Source of the DNA: Anastatus disparis
Lineage: Eukaryota; Arthropoda; Insecta; Hymenoptera; Eupelmidae
Assembly: GCA_017163975.1 (NCBI GenBank)
Contig: JAFFSR010000347.1
Span: forward strand, 8,050,001-8,114,000
Direction of reading: 5' to 3'
DNA length: 64,000 nucleotides
In this document: in pieces, positions 1-11,792 of the stretch
Position numbering within the stretch: the first letter of the stretch is position 1
How the letters are laid out: every line of letters begins with the position of its first letter
Program-made: the position numbers and the translations under genes
Notes under the pieces: generated by a model
The model's database searches: none
Told to the model about the DNA's origin: nothing
Seen by the model: only the letters and a program-made list of their open reading frames with translations

Positions 1-1002
1 GAATCTATTCCCTAAAATGAGTTATGTCTTTTTTCTTTGTATTGCATTTGAATAACTTTCCTTCAGTCTCTTTCACGTATTTTATCCCTTATCTTATATA
101 TAAAGTTATTCTATTCTATCTAACCTTGCTAAATATCGCGTTAAGTTCCGACATCTTTATACTTTTAAACCTTTTATACTTATACATTTTTTTTTCTTTT
201 CTTTACATATTTCCCTATCTCTCTTTTCTATAGCAATCTATTCACTCATACTTATATACGCAAATAACATGAGTATAATAACCTATACACTGTTACAAAT
301 AATCTCACTATAAACTATTTGTCTTTTCACTTTACACTTTTCATTAACTGTTTTCCTATCACTTAAATGCCAAACTTTTATCGTCAAATTTATCTTGCAC
401 TTGTCCCCTCTCTTCGTATAGACATTACAATTCCTTATTGAATTCTGAGTATATCCTTTCTTCACATTTTTCTTTCTTACTTCTTGACCCTTCTTTTCCA
501 ATGTATTTAGCTATGCACTATGTATTCTATCTTCAATATATAACATATAATTTTTTCGGTCCTGCTGTTGCTCTAGTTTTTATTAAACTGAACTTTCAAA
601 CTTTTAAACGCTCAAAACAGTTTAGATTTTGGGCCAAAAGTCAAAACAAAAAATAATATGTTTAAGGCGATAAAAAAACCTTCGAAACGAAAAAAAAAAG
701 AAGTTTCTACTGTTCTTAGAAGCCGAGATATCGTTAAAAACCCGAAGAATACGTTTTTTTATGTTTTGAGGTTATGTGAAGGTCTAGAGGGCTAAAATTT
801 TCAGCAAAGTTATATTTTTTTATGTATTACACGAAGATGCTTTCAGGATTTCGAAAGCGCTGGGGGAATTTTTCACTATCTTAATCGCCTAGACTCTTTG
901 TTTGACTTTTAAAAACAAAAAACCTTTTCTTGAAAAATTTTTTCGATCACCATGAGCCTAATAAATTGGCAAGTATTTAAAACTTAAGTTTCACTGCCCA
1001 TG
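1..1002. other. AT-rich sequence without a recognisable gene
   Basis: Pyrimidine-rich on the plus strand for the first 650 bases, then A-rich. Short open frames here are low-complexity Phe/Leu/Ile strings and show no domain. I see no splice-site-bounded exon, RNA gene or repeat that I can define. Confidence 0.6.
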
Positions 1003-1269
1003 TACTGATTTCATCAGGAAAACTGTTAACTATTTGTTTTTTTTAACGATGAACAAATTCTTAAATACAGTTATTCGCTACAATTTGTATTTAAATAATT
1101 GGCATAAAATTAAAACTCTTTTATTCTTTTATTAAAAGCAGAATTTCAAAATCATTGCTACATAATTATTAAATTATAAGTTCTAACGAATAACAGTAAT
1201 TGAAAACTTTGCTTGTTATATAAAAAAAAAACAACTTCTTGGTTGACAGTTTTTCTGATGAAATCAGTA
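1003..1269. repeat. small TIR element (MITE-like)
   Basis: Imperfect terminal inverted repeats of about 28 bp: the left begins TACTGATTTCATCAG at 1003 and its complement ends at 1269. The 210-bp interior is AT-rich and non-coding. A target duplication is not clear. Confidence 0.55.
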
Positions 1270-1342
1270 TTTAGGTAGTAATACTTAAATTACAGATGCA
1301 ATTTAATTTAACAGGCTAAATAATGATTTTAATAATAGTATA

Positions 1343-1545
1343 TTATTCACCTGGGAAGTAAAAACGAATAATGCCTTGAACCGTATGTAAAATGTCACCC
1401 GAGCCGAAGGCGAGACATACATACGATTCAAGACATTTTTCATTTATTCCCGTGGTAAATATACGATTTTTGTACACGAGGCGCGAATAGTGGGCGCTTT
1501 TTATCCTGCCGATAGGAAGAAAAATACCCACTTTTCGCGCAGAGT
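1343..1545. repeat. GC-richer fold-back island
   Basis: Stem arms at 1371-1388 and 1417-1434 pair around the core GAGCCGAAGGCGAG. The flank through 1540 is also richer in C/G than the surroundings. A related core (GAGCTGAAGGTGAG) lies in another palindrome near 22,875, so this is probably a dispersed fold-back family and not a gene. Confidence 0.45.
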
Positions 1546-1769
1546 GTAAAAAAAAAAATTTTCTATAAAAAGATGTTTGTTTTCTAAAGACAAAAAAACT
1601 TCATATAAAAGTTTAGCTGGCATAAATTATAATGTTCAAGATGAACTGGAAAAAAATTTGTTACAATATTAATTGTTTGTAAAAACAAATATGATGATTT
1701 TAGAAATTAAAAATAAATATAACATGTACAAAAAAATTATCTAAATAAAAAAAAATATTCAGTTTTTTT

Positions 1770-2419
1770 TGGATTTCTTCACACGTTGGTATTAGAGATA
1801 ATGAAATAGCTGATAAAACGGCCAAAAATGCAACAACGCTAGAACAACCTTATACACTAGATATTCCACACGCTAATCTTTCTGAATTATTCAAAAACAA
1901 TATTGAAACGGAACATAATAACGAATTAATGACTGCTGGTAGTAACAAAGGCAAAATATATTTTGAGAAATACATTAATGTAAATTTTAAGCCATGGTTT
2001 TATAATAAAAAAATGTCTCGTGAACAAATAGTCACTATAAATAGACTTTGATTAAGTCATGTTAACTTAGCTAACTCCCTTTTTCATGTAGGTATCGTAA
2101 ACAGTTCTTCATGCGAATGCTCTAAACCAGAAGAAACCATCAATTACGTTGTTTGGGATTGCTCAATCTATAATTCTCAAAGAGAAAAACTAATTCGCAA
2201 ACTTGAAGAAACCAAATTAACGTACCCTCTGAGTATTCACTCAGTTATCTGACAACCAAATTTTAAAATTTGTAATATTATCTCTTCTTTTCTCAAACAT
2301 TGTAACCTTAAGATCTCAGCGCCTCTGTAACATGTTAACTTTTTGATGTGTCAATATGTATTTATCTTTGTAAATAAGATAAACCTCAAATAAAGTTTCA
2401 TTTACTCAATAAAAAAAAA
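1770..2419 (+). pseudogene. non-LTR retrotransposon 3' end (RNase H and C-terminal tail)
   Basis: A frame from 1770 reads the end of an RNase H domain (WISSHVGIRDNEIADKTA, matching the usual SHxGIxGNExAD segment), then the conserved KPWFYN and INRL stretch of Jockey/R1-type LINE polyproteins. It ends in a C-x-C-x6-N-x5-C tail resembling their terminal zinc knuckle. One in-frame TGA (2049-2051) sits where an Arg is expected, and the frame stops at 2250-2252. An AATAAA signal and an A-run near 2388-2419 mark the 3' end. The element is 5'-truncated at about 1765, as is typical of target-primed reverse transcription. Confidence 0.85.
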
Positions 2420-3412
2420 TTGTTTAGAACAATTACATGACGAAATTGATGTGACTGATCTTCATATTTTTAGACAATATCCTGAATAAAAAAAATTAAA
2501 ATCTGAGATAGAAGCCGAGATATGCCAAAAAAAAATTCATGCAGTTATTTTTGATCTGCGAATTATTTCCTCTTTCTAAATTTATTCAAACAGTTGATTA
2601 GTTTGCCTCTTTTTAAACTGATTTTTAAATAAAAAGCATACTTGTAATAATAATGATAACTTATATAAAAACATTCATGTTCACATTTTTCAAATTCATT
2701 GTTATATTTTGCATAGTTTTGTAGCTAGCGCTTCTCGACTGTGCAAGCCAATATCTCAGTATCTGTAAAAGCGAATAGAACGTTTCTTATTTTTGTAATT
2801 AAACGTCTTTAAGAGAACTTTTTTTTGCTTACCTTCAGATTTTTTTAACTAATAAAATCGCTTCAAGAACTTATTTATTTATAAGAGAAAAATTTGTTTG
2901 ACTTTTTAATTTGTTCAAAATATTGTTAACAAATAAAAAATCGATATGATAGTGATTATACATCATAATTTAGTTCACTAACTAGGTGTGAAAAAATCAG
3001 CGCTCATATCGATGAATAACTTTAACGTGGGCACAAAAAAGTTTTAATTACATCCGTACCTTAATTAATAATTAAATTACTCCAAAACTAATAGTGAAAT
3101 CTGACTAGCCTCTGATATAATTTTTTATTATACTTTCGACTAACTATTTCCATAATTACAGAAAGATCTGATAATTTCTTGTCAGTCCAATGAACTCTTT
3201 TATATATCGTTGATTTTCATCATATATTCACGTGGTTTTGCTTATCAACCAACTAGATCATGGTGTGCACCAAAATATATAAAATAATACATCAATTTCA
3301 TATTAAAGTTATTCTGGCTATACAGTCTGTGCCAAAAGTTAGTTTTTTCAATAATCCTTTATATTTGTCGGTAGGAAGTGTTTATTGTATTTTAAGTTTA
3401 TTTACCTATTAG
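2420..3412. other. AT-rich spacer
   Basis: No coding homology, tandem repeat or long inverted repeat recognised in about 1 kb of AT-rich sequence. Confidence 0.55.
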
Positions 3413-3586
3413 ATCAAGAGGCGCGGTAGTACCTCGAATCTGCTTGGCACTAATATTAATATCCGCGTTCCTTCAATCACCCAGCGCTTACTATAGCAGT
3501 CGTGTTATTTTTATTATACAACGTTTACAATAAAAGTCGCATTTTGTCAATTAACTCGCCGTCGAGGCGCTACCGCGCCTCTTGAT
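3413..3586. repeat. inverted repeat pair flanking the start of the minisatellite
   Basis: A 26-bp segment beginning ATCAAGAGGCGCGGTA (3413-3438) recurs as its near-perfect complement at 3561-3586, about 120 bp away. The GC-rich arms stand out in this AT-rich background. The first minisatellite units lie between and after them. Confidence 0.7.
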
Positions 3587-4220
3587 AACGATGTGCTCAC
3601 ATTAGCAGTCAAGTTCCTTTAACTACACGGCGTTCAAAATAGCAACCGTGAATACTTAATTACATAGCGCTTACAATAGCAGTCGCGTTTTTTAACCACA
3701 CAGCGCTTAAAATACCAGCCACAAATTTGTAACTACACAGCGCTCAAAACAGCAACTGTGAATTTCTAATAACACAGCGCATACAATAGCAGTCGCGTTT
3801 TTTTAACCACACAGCGCTCACAATAGCTGCCGCCAATTTTTACTTACACTGCGCTTACAATAGTTATTGCCTTTTTCATCTTTAGCTCTTAAAATATTAG
3901 CTGCGTTTTTTAAACCAGATAGTGCTCTAAACAGCAATCGCGAATTTCTAATTACACAGCGCTCACAATAGTTGTTGCGTTTTTCATCTTTAGCTCTTAA
4001 AACAGCAGCCGTGTTTTTTAAACCAGATAGTGCTTTGAAAAGCAGTCGCTAATTTCTAATTACACAGCGCTTACAGTAGTTTAAGCGTTCTTCCCCATCG
4101 CAGCACTTACAATAGCAACCATGTTTTTTTTAACTACACAGCATTTAGAAAAGCAATCGCGTTTTTCCAATGGCACAGAACTAACAATAGCAGCCGTGAT
4201 TTTTAACCACACAGCGCTAA
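3481..4220. repeat. 37-bp minisatellite (AGCGCTTACAATAGCAG units)
   Basis: About 20 degenerate tandem units of ~37 bp share the core CACAGCGCTTACAATAGCAG followed by a T-run and an AACCACA-type spacer. Unit starts fall near 3482, 3520, 3592, 3628, 3665, 3703, 3740, 3777, 3815 and on to 4212. Between about 3848 and 4066 the units form a trimeric higher-order repeat of ~110 bp, present twice. The array lies just beyond the 3' side of the minus-strand Helitron relic. Confidence 0.8.
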
Positions 4221-4328
4221 ACTCTACTTCATAATTTTCAATTTTTTTATATTTAATGTTATATTAGAGTTTCAAATATGTTTGATTTTATTTTCTTATT
4301 CATTATATTTAATTTTCGTATTATGGTT

Positions 4329-5351
4329 TTATAATATTTCTTTGTAAACGATGTTTGTATAGACTATTTTATCTTTAACTTTTCTCGATTTTTCTGTTAA
4401 TATTTTCAATTTTTTTTTATTAATTGTCTTTGAAAGTGCCATGTATAACTGCCCATGACTAAAAATTGGTGTTGGTAAATACACTTCTACTTTTTTAAAT
4501 AATTGTCCTTGCAACTTACTAATAATCATTGCATGAGCAAGTATTACAGGAAATTGTTTTCTGGTCATCTGGAATGGCAGTTCATCATTTGCTGATAAGG
4601 TCATACGTGGTAAGAATATAGTGCTCTCTTTTTTACTCTCTGTTAAAAGTAAATTGTTTTAATTTCGTTATTACAAATTGGGTTTCGTTACAAAGTCCTT
4701 TATTCAAATTAACATTTCTTAGAAGCATTACTATAGCTCCTTTTTTTAATTATAATCTATGTGGAGGTGAATCGTTGGACATTAAAGAATTTCAAAATTC
4801 TGTAACAAAATTAAGTCCAAACTTTCGTCATTTACATCATTTGCAGAGTTAATGCTCAAGTACTCTATTACTCGTTCATTTATTTTTGATAAAATTTTTT
4901 CATTTATTTCTGTTACATCTAAGTTTTTCGGTGCTAATATAATATTTTTGTAATAGTCACAATTTTCAATATTTATATTATGCCCGTAAATTTCATTAAT
5001 TCGATTGCGCTTTGACAATATTTCTTTTGGAATTTGTATAACTTTATTTCCGTTTCCATATTTTAAATGAAAATTACCATTTCCTATATTAAGTAACCAA
5101 TTTTGAAATATATTATCTAATTCCGATAAACGTTTATTTTTTTTTAAAGGCATACATTAAAAATGTTCCCATAAATAGCTTTTTCTTACACAATTTTCTA
5201 CTATCTGTGTTCTATTTCCATGTTTCACTATTGGCAATGTTCGTCTTAAATCACCTGATATGATAAATATTTCCCCTCCAAACAGATAATTATTATCACA
5301 TACATCTTTAAACATGCAATCGACGGCTTTAAGAGCGTATTTTGATATCAT
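4329..5351 (-). pseudogene. Helitron helicase C-terminal half
   Basis: Three frame-shifted blocks in order: 5351-5157 with the FGGEIFIISGDLRRTLPIV segment (Helitron FGGK...GDFRQ-LPV); 5153-4782 with the WLLNIGNG block; and about 4785-4329 with GAIVMLLRNVN, GLCNET and the terminal AHAMIISKLQGQ...FSHGQLYMALSK motifs V/VI. This is the usual Pif1-type domain order of Helitron polyproteins. It is degraded by stops. Confidence 0.9.
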
Positions 5352-6081
5352 TGTGATTTTATCCTAGATAAAAATTGATACATTTTTCATTTTTTTACCT
5401 ATTTTGCTGTTTACACTAGTATCACATATTGTGTCTTCAGATATGTTCAACGGTTATTTAAATGCTGTATGTACAGTTACACCGTCTAAAATTAGCCGCT
5501 ATATCTGTCCATGATACAACTAAATAGTTCATTCCATGAATTTTTAGATAAGTTATAATTATATTTAATAAGTAGCTTGCACCACTTCCACCTGGACCGT
5601 CCACATATATATACTTTTCAGTCCATTTTGTATTTAATGAATTTATTACTGTATTACAAATAGTCGTTTGAGCATATGTTAGAGTATCAATAATTGACTT
5701 AATATTATTAACATTATTTACTGTATTATATTCAATTCCGTTATTTTCAATATAGTATTTCGAAGTGGGTAAATTAAAGTCACTTTATTGGAATCCATTA
5801 TTAGTTTAAATATCATTAATTATGCTTAAAGCATATCCTTCACCTTTTTGTTTATTCATTTTTGAAGGATAAAAATAGATTTTATATTTTCCATATAATT
5901 CTCGAGCATTTATTAGATTGTGAAATGTACAAATGTCACTAAATAATTGACAAAGAGCTTCTGGGAATCAAGATTTACAAGATTCTTCTAAACATTTATT
6001 CCATGCATCATCGATTCCAATTAAATTTTTTGGTTTTACTGCTTCAAAGAATGTTGGGTATGTAATTCCATCAAAAGTTTT
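5352..6081 (-). pseudogene. Helitron linker and helicase motif I relic
   Basis: Read on the minus strand in shifting frames. A Rep-helicase linker precedes a Walker A stretch reading VDGPGGSGASYLL at about 5600-5565. The invariant Lys of GxGKS/T is replaced by Ala (codon 5578-5580), so ATP binding would be lost even without the stops. Downstream, motif Ia-like sequence (VVSWTDIAA) is visible. Confidence 0.8.
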
Positions 6082-7350
6082 TCAGCTTTTAAAAGATGTT
6101 GCAGCTTTAACGTCAAGCAGAAGTAATCTTAAAAAGAATCTTTCTCTTTGTTTTTGATTAACTAAGTACATTTTGGTTAGAATAGGTTTCATAATTTTTA
6201 TTCTTTTAGTACATGTTTCATGTATTTGATTAAAAACATAATTTTGCGGTATGTCAGAATAAAAGTAATTATGTGCCTCTGGGTCACTTTTATTAAGTTT
6301 AAACCACGCTGTTAATGTTGTATTTACATTTTCCTTATCAATTTTGTGTCTGGATCCTACTTTAAAATTCACATTTTGTTCATTTTCATTATGAATGACT
6401 AATCTATAAATTGTATGAGAAAGTTTACTAATATTATGTTCCAATATTCGATGCATATCTGGTGGGCAATCGTATCTTGTGTTTATACATTGTTTAATTT
6501 CATCATAAAACATATCCAAATCATTCGTTTCATCCGTTTCATCTTTAGTATTACTTTCAGTATTTATTTCACTTGCTTTCATTTCGATAAATGTACAATC
6601 ATGTCCTTTGAAGCAGTATTTAAATAAGTATTTTATAACTCTTATTGTTGAACATAACTTAATATTAATATGACAATTAAACTTTAGTAGTAAATACGGG
6701 TTATTAGAAACCATAAATCTATTATCTGCCCACTTGTTTTTTGTGTATAATATCTCTTTTTTATTATTTCTTTGTCGATAAATAGGATAACCATTTGTTA
6801 TTATTATATTTTTATTAAATCGTTTCGGAAAATTTTTCGGACACTTTCCTGATTCTTTATCCGTACAAAGTGAGTTTCTATTCTGATCTTCACAAGGGCC
6901 ACGGATCATGAATTGTTTAACTATTTTATATTATCTGGGATTCTCATTTTTATTTAGAATTTCAGTTACTATAGATTTATCAACGTCGTCACTATTGTGA
7001 ATTTTATTATCCTTACTTAAAAATATTAGCATATAGGCATGCCGTCATCCTCTCTTTTAAAATTCTACTACGTATGAATAGGCAATGCATTTTCCCAAAA
7101 TAAGTTTTTTAGAAATTTGCTCTGATAATAGTTTTAATTTTTGATAAAATACTTCAACAACAATATCTGGTCTATCTGTTACTTCTTCACTTCGCCCGTT
7201 ATTATTTGTGATTTCTTCCCATTTCGGATTGCATGTCATAGTAATGAAAAAATCTGGTTTCCCAATTCTTCGTACTAATGTCATAAGATCAAGAAAATTT
7301 AGATATAAGGAACGCGGACTTCCTGTAAAAGATGATGGTAATATGAACAT
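6082..7350 (-). pseudogene. Helitron Rep (HUH nuclease) domain relic
   Basis: The N-terminal piece (7350-7057) contains GKPDFFITMTCNPKWEEI and the following RPDI segment typical of Helitron Rep. Immediately after it the HUH site is damaged: a stop replaces Gln in the EFQKRG segment, and the second metal-binding His is a Tyr codon (7033-7035), giving HAY instead of HxH. The second piece (6909-6082) opens with MIRGPCEDQN, continues through the CPKNFPKRF segment, and keeps both tyrosines of the KYLFKYCFKGHD motif. Family knowledge: Rep nicks and joins single strands in rolling-circle transposition. This copy cannot encode a working nuclease. Confidence 0.9.
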
Positions 7351-7592
7351 TTGTTTTATATTATGATTGTTAATAATAATTATTCACTTTTATTGAAGCT
7401 TATTAATTTACAAAAAACTAAATAATTTTTTATTTCAATGCAGTATAATATAATGATATGAATATGTGAAAAAAAATTAAATACATATCATACATTGAAC
7501 TATTATTGTCAATGAAATTAGCAAATTTATATATAATAATATAATATATGAAAATGCAACCGAACGAAGTCAGGAGCGAGGTAAATTTTGCT
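7351..7592. other. AT-rich spacer beyond Helitron H1
   Basis: Short AT-rich tract between the first recognisable Rep codons and the inverted-repeat arm. No feature seen. Confidence 0.5.
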
Positions 7593-8372
7593 CGTATATA
7601 ATAATATTGGAGTAAGAGAAGATAGAACAATAGTACATTAAGATACACGGAATCTAAGTGGCACTTTTTTGTACGGCGTGCAGTTACCGTCTAAACGAAG
7701 CGAAGACATTTCAAGTCATGGCACGCCGTATTTGTATATGTCTCAAACATTTCTAAATTATTCGTATTTCTTAACTTATATTTTGTTTAACATTTCACGT
7801 ATTATTACGTGTTAAAAATGTTGGAAAATACCTGATGTGAAATTTCAATATAAATATTGTTTTAAATAGTGTAAAAAACTGAGGAATTTCTAACAATACT
7901 TTTTTGTATAGTCCAATAATAGCCTATCTAGCGTCCGCTTAAGCGTTCGGAATACGCGGATTTAAGGTCCGCAGTGCTATAAAATATATTACTAAACTCA
8001 AAAATAAATTTCTTAATAGGAGAAAAGACATTTGACAAAATGACATCGTATTATTGTACTCAGGAGTGCCTATAATGAAATTATATCACCAGGCTCTTGA
8101 TTTGAAATGTGATATATCGTTTTTAAGTAGTTTAGAAGTTAAAATAATTTATTATTTATATTTACATTAATAATTGTTCATAAAAAATATGCAGTTGGAT
8201 ATCTAGGTAGATAAACCAGGATGTGAATCGATTTGGACTCGATATTCTGCTGGATCTTTTTGATAGGATTATGCTTATTTAAATTTAAAGAAAATCATTC
8301 ATCAAATCATTTTTAACAGGATATAAGTAATTGTTGAAAAAGATTTTAATCAGATTTTTAGATCATTAATTC
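7593..8372. repeat. left arm of a long inverted repeat (partner 17,795-18,256)
   Basis: From GTATATAATAATATTGG (about 7595) to the ATCATTAATTCTTA near 8372 this arm matches the reverse complement of 17,795-18,256 over roughly 440 bp. The match is interrupted only by a ~345-bp insertion at about 7634-7978. Shared landmarks include the AGGAGAAAAGACATTTG and AAACCAGGATGTGA stretches. The two arms bound a ~9.4-kb segment. Confidence 0.8.
7634..7978. repeat. insertion inside the left inverted-repeat arm
   Basis: This block is absent from the partner arm at 17,795-18,256 and therefore looks like a secondary insertion of about 345 bp. It contains a perfect 10-bp stem (TACGGCGTGC at 7672-7681 with its complement at 7721-7730) and a GC-rich segment near 7930-7975. 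It has no coding content. The family is unknown. Confidence 0.5.
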
Positions 8373-8667
8373 TTATTTTTTAAAAATGGTTTACTTTTTG
8401 TGATTTATATGGCTATAAGTGCATATGCTATTTCATGGTTCGTAATATTTTATTTGCAAACAATGGATATTTTACTAACTGCACATCAATTGATCAGATT
8501 GAAGAATGAATAAAAAATCGTTGATGGTAAAAGATTATGTTGAAATTTTATTATATGTAATAAAATAGGAGAAATTATTAATTTATTTAACCAATTACAT
8601 GAAAGTAATACATAACATTAATATTCAACGTTACCAACACATTATCATTTATTTATTAAATTATTTT
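8373..8667. other. AT-rich spacer
   Basis: No recognisable feature between the inverted-repeat arm and the repeat at 8668. Confidence 0.5.
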
Positions 8668-8789
8668 TGCTTTCTTATAGAGAAAGCATTGTATTGGTAA
8701 AAAAAATTTTTTTCTATTTTTTTATTAATTTGTACATATTTAGACTCAGGGAGTCGAAAAAAGTGGTTTCCAGAAAATGTCTGTATGTG

Positions 8790-8844
<55 letters not shown>

Positions 8845-10020
8845 AATTCAGTACGCCAAAAATATCTCGAGAACTACTCGATGGATTTGCTTCAAATTTT
8901 GCATGCAATTTATTTTTTTGTCTAACTGGGGGGGGGGGAGCTATTGAAAATTGATCTTAGCTCATTTTTTTTAGAGCCATTTTAATAATTTTAAAAAAAT
9001 TTTGAGTTTTCATTTTTTTGGTATTTTACGTAAACTACTCAAAGAATTTTCTTGAAAATTTGTATGGACATTATTTGCGACTGCCAAAAAAAGAAAAACT
9101 TTTACTAACTGATTTTCTTAGCGCACTTTAAATTTTAGAGCAATTTGAAAATTAAAAAAAAAAATTTTTTCTTTATTTTTCTTTTATTTTATGAAAACCA
9201 TTCGATAGATTTGCTCTGAAATTTCTATGCAAGTTATTCGTTATTGTCTGAGAAAAATTAGCTTTGGAAAACTCATTTCTTTAGCGCCGTTTTAATTTTT
9301 GAGCATTTAGAAAATTTTGGAAAAAATGTTTTTTTTTTATTTTTTTTTATATTACACAAAAAACATTCGTTAGATTTGATCTAAAATGATTACGCAAATT
9401 ATTCGTTATTGCCTTAATGGAACAAGCTTTTGAGATCTTATTTTCTTAGTGCAGTTTTAATTTAAGAGAATTTTGAAAATTTAAAAAAAAAAAATTTTTA
9501 TTTTTTTTGGGTCTTACGTAAACTACTCTAAGAATTTGTTTAAAAATTTGTATAGAAATTATTTGCTACTGTTAAAATAATAAAAACATTTGAAAACTGA
9601 TTGTCTTGGCATACTATTTATTTTATAGCATTTTTAAAATTAAAAAAAAATTTTTTTTTGATTTTTTTTCTATTTTACGAAAACTATTCGATAGATTTGC
9701 TCCAAAATTTGTTTGCGAGTTATTTGCTACTGTCTAAAGAAAACAAGTTTTGAAAAACTAATTTTCTTAGTGCAGTTTTAATTTAAGAGATTTTTGAAAA
9801 TTTTCATACAAATTCTTATTTTTCATTAATCTTCTTTCTTAGCGTGGTTACGATTAGAAATTTCGTTGTCATCGTTCTTTTAAAGTACAAATTTATAAAT
9901 AAATATTAATGTTAGACAATTTTTTTATATTAAAATCACGTTTAAATAAATATAAAAAAATTAATGAAACTCAACGAGCTCTATGAGAAAGCATTCCGCC
10001 AAAACACTCGGCAGCGTTTT
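8668..10020 (+). repeat. ~162-bp-unit repeat element, copy A
   Basis: Begins with the palindrome GCTTTCTTATAGAGAAAGC and ends with GCTCTATGAGAAAGCATT followed by CCGCCAAAACACTCGGCAGCG. The interior is a row of direct repeats about 161-163 bp apart (TTTTCTTAGCGCAGTTTTAA-type cores near 9117, 9278, 9441, 9602, 9763), each including a 'CTACTCGATAGATTTGCT' stretch. Copies B (13,711-15,768, inverted) and C (28,860-29,806) share both ends. No protein is encoded; the open frames are low complexity. Confidence 0.8.
8790..8841. repeat. (TG)n microsatellite
   Basis: About 26 uninterrupted TG dinucleotides near the left end of repeat copy A. The equivalent spot in copies B and C has a shorter (AC)/(GT) run, so the tract expanded within the element. 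Confidence 0.95.
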
Positions 10021-10103
10021 GTTAATCATTTCAAAGTCATCATAAATGTAATATTGTTTAATAAGTTACATTATAATTACAGTTTCTTTTTTTATACTAT
10101 TTA

Positions 10104-10430
10104 GGCTGGCAATGTGGTTTTCCAGATACTGTACCACAGATAATTATAAGTTTTACTGTTAAAGAATCATTGAAAAGATTCTTTGAATGCTATTATCATT
10201 TTGATTACCAAACTAATCTAGTTTGCCATTTGTTGGGAAAGGTACTAAAAAAACGTAAAATTGCTAATATACAGAATTTACCGGAAGAAGTGGAAATTTA
10301 TAAACAACGATTATGTTCGAAATAATTAGAGTTATTCAGTTCTCTTCTACCATTGTTCCGGTTGATCTTTCACAGAATATAACAAAAGCTGTTACAAAAA
10401 TTGAATGAAGAGATTCGGATGTACTTCATA
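10104..10430 (+). pseudogene. TUTase/non-canonical poly(A) polymerase, PAP-associated domain fragment
   Basis: A pyrimidine-rich tract ending in TTTAG at 10,103 looks like a 3' splice site. The following frame reads VKESLKRFFECYYHFDYQTN...CHLLGKVLKKRK...LPEEVEIYKQRL, the layout of the PAP-associated domain of terminal uridylyltransferases (FF-x-Y-x-x-FDY). After a frameshift near 10,335 comes PVDLSQNITKAVTK, the counterpart of the family's DPFDLxHN motif. Stops at about 10,323 and after 10,400 show decay. Family knowledge: these enzymes add U or A tails to RNA 3' ends. The matching N-terminal portion is on the opposite strand at 18.26-20.30 kb. No complete catalytic domain is present. Confidence 0.55.
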
Positions 10431-11792
10431 ATGCAGTTTAGTTATCATAATATAGAAAGATTTTACAGTACCAAGATATTTTTCAGTACATGAATAGTTA
10501 TCTTGAAATACAGTTTCTAGAAAACATGTCTTTTCGCCTTATCTTCAAATGGTATAAAAGTTTGAAGTTATTAAGCTGTAGTTGAAATTTTATTTTCAAA
10601 ATAATTCATATGAAGAACTGTAAGACTTAATTGGTTTTCGTTTTAATGAAAGAAAATATTTTATGGAACAAAAAGATTTAAAAGTTATAGTATAGTTGAA
10701 CGAACAAATTTAGTTCAATTTCTGAATAATTGAATAATAACTAAAACAAATTTTCAATTTTTAATCAATAGCAATATTCGAAGTATTGTAATAATGTTCA
10801 TCAAGCACGATTTTTGAAAAGATGTTGGTAAAATGAAGATTATTACTTGTAAGCAGGTCTGTACTTAAATAAAATTAATTAATGGTTTTTATCTAAAATT
10901 TTCATTATTACTTAAAATGATATATTTTTTAATAATTTTTAGTCAATATTTTAATCTTTAAAACTAGCATTCCTCACTTTAAATGAAGGAAAAGAAAAAT
11001 TCATTTATAACTTATCGATCATCAACATTATGTTCTATTATTGGCCGGTAGGTAGCACATTTGAGAGAACGCTGCCTTGTATCGTTTCAAGTAAAAATTA
11101 TCTTAAAACCCTTATGGTGAGTATATTTTTACAAGATAATTAAAATCAAGTTTCTATAAGTGTATAAGTTTTTTCTATCTGCATATTTTTTGATTGCCAT
11201 CTCATCGTTTTACGATGTTATTCGATCTAGAGTGGTTTTATAGCATGTATCATGATTCAACCATTTTGGCTTTGTCGAACTTTCTAGAGAGAGATTAATT
11301 TAATTTAGATAAAATAAATTGTTTCATGGTTTGTAGTTGGATTTATTGCAATTATTGTGAATTTATGCAATTGTCGAATTATTTATTGAGTGAACAGGCT
11401 TGCTAGTGCATTTATTATATATAAAGCTACAGTTTTTCGAAAGAAATAAAAAATTCTAAACGAGGAATTAAGGGACTATTGGTCGCCATAGTAACACAAG
11501 GTTGTCAGCGTATTCTTCTTCTGTCATGGTTTTTGCTGTTTACTTTGCAGTTGAGGCAATGATTATTAAATCATACATAAACTTAATGAAAAGTTTTACC
11601 TAGCACTTTTGATTTTGCATTTTATTTCTATTAGACATCGTTGACTATTTGTGCATTCTATGTGATAGTTGATAAATAATTATGACAAATATAAAGCATT
11701 TATTGTACAAGGGAAAGCCTGGCTCGATCTATTTAAAGAAGGCAGTTCAGTGTAAGCGGTGTCAGAAATATTTTTACAAGTTTTACTCTGCA
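10431..11792. other. AT-rich sequence, no gene recognised
   Basis: Downstream of the PAP-associated fragment I see scattered short frames only; nothing matches a family I know and no long repeat is visible. Confidence 0.5.

Larger units (their letters stand above)
4329..7350 (-). mobile_element. degenerate Helitron (Rep/helicase), copy H1
   Basis: Rolling-circle Helitron transposon in reverse orientation: Rep from 7350 down to 6082, linker and Walker A region 6081-5352, rest of the Pif1-like helicase 5351-4329. Numerous stops and frameshifts plus lost catalytic residues show it is dead. Termini (5' TC, 3' hairpin-CTRR) were not identified with confidence. Confidence 0.9.

Noticed and set aside
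7672..7730. tRNA-like hairpin
   Set aside because: Has a 10-bp terminal stem but no D-arm, anticodon arm or TPsiC sequence.
8714..8908. Thr-His repeat protein
   Set aside because: Translation of the (TG)n microsatellite.
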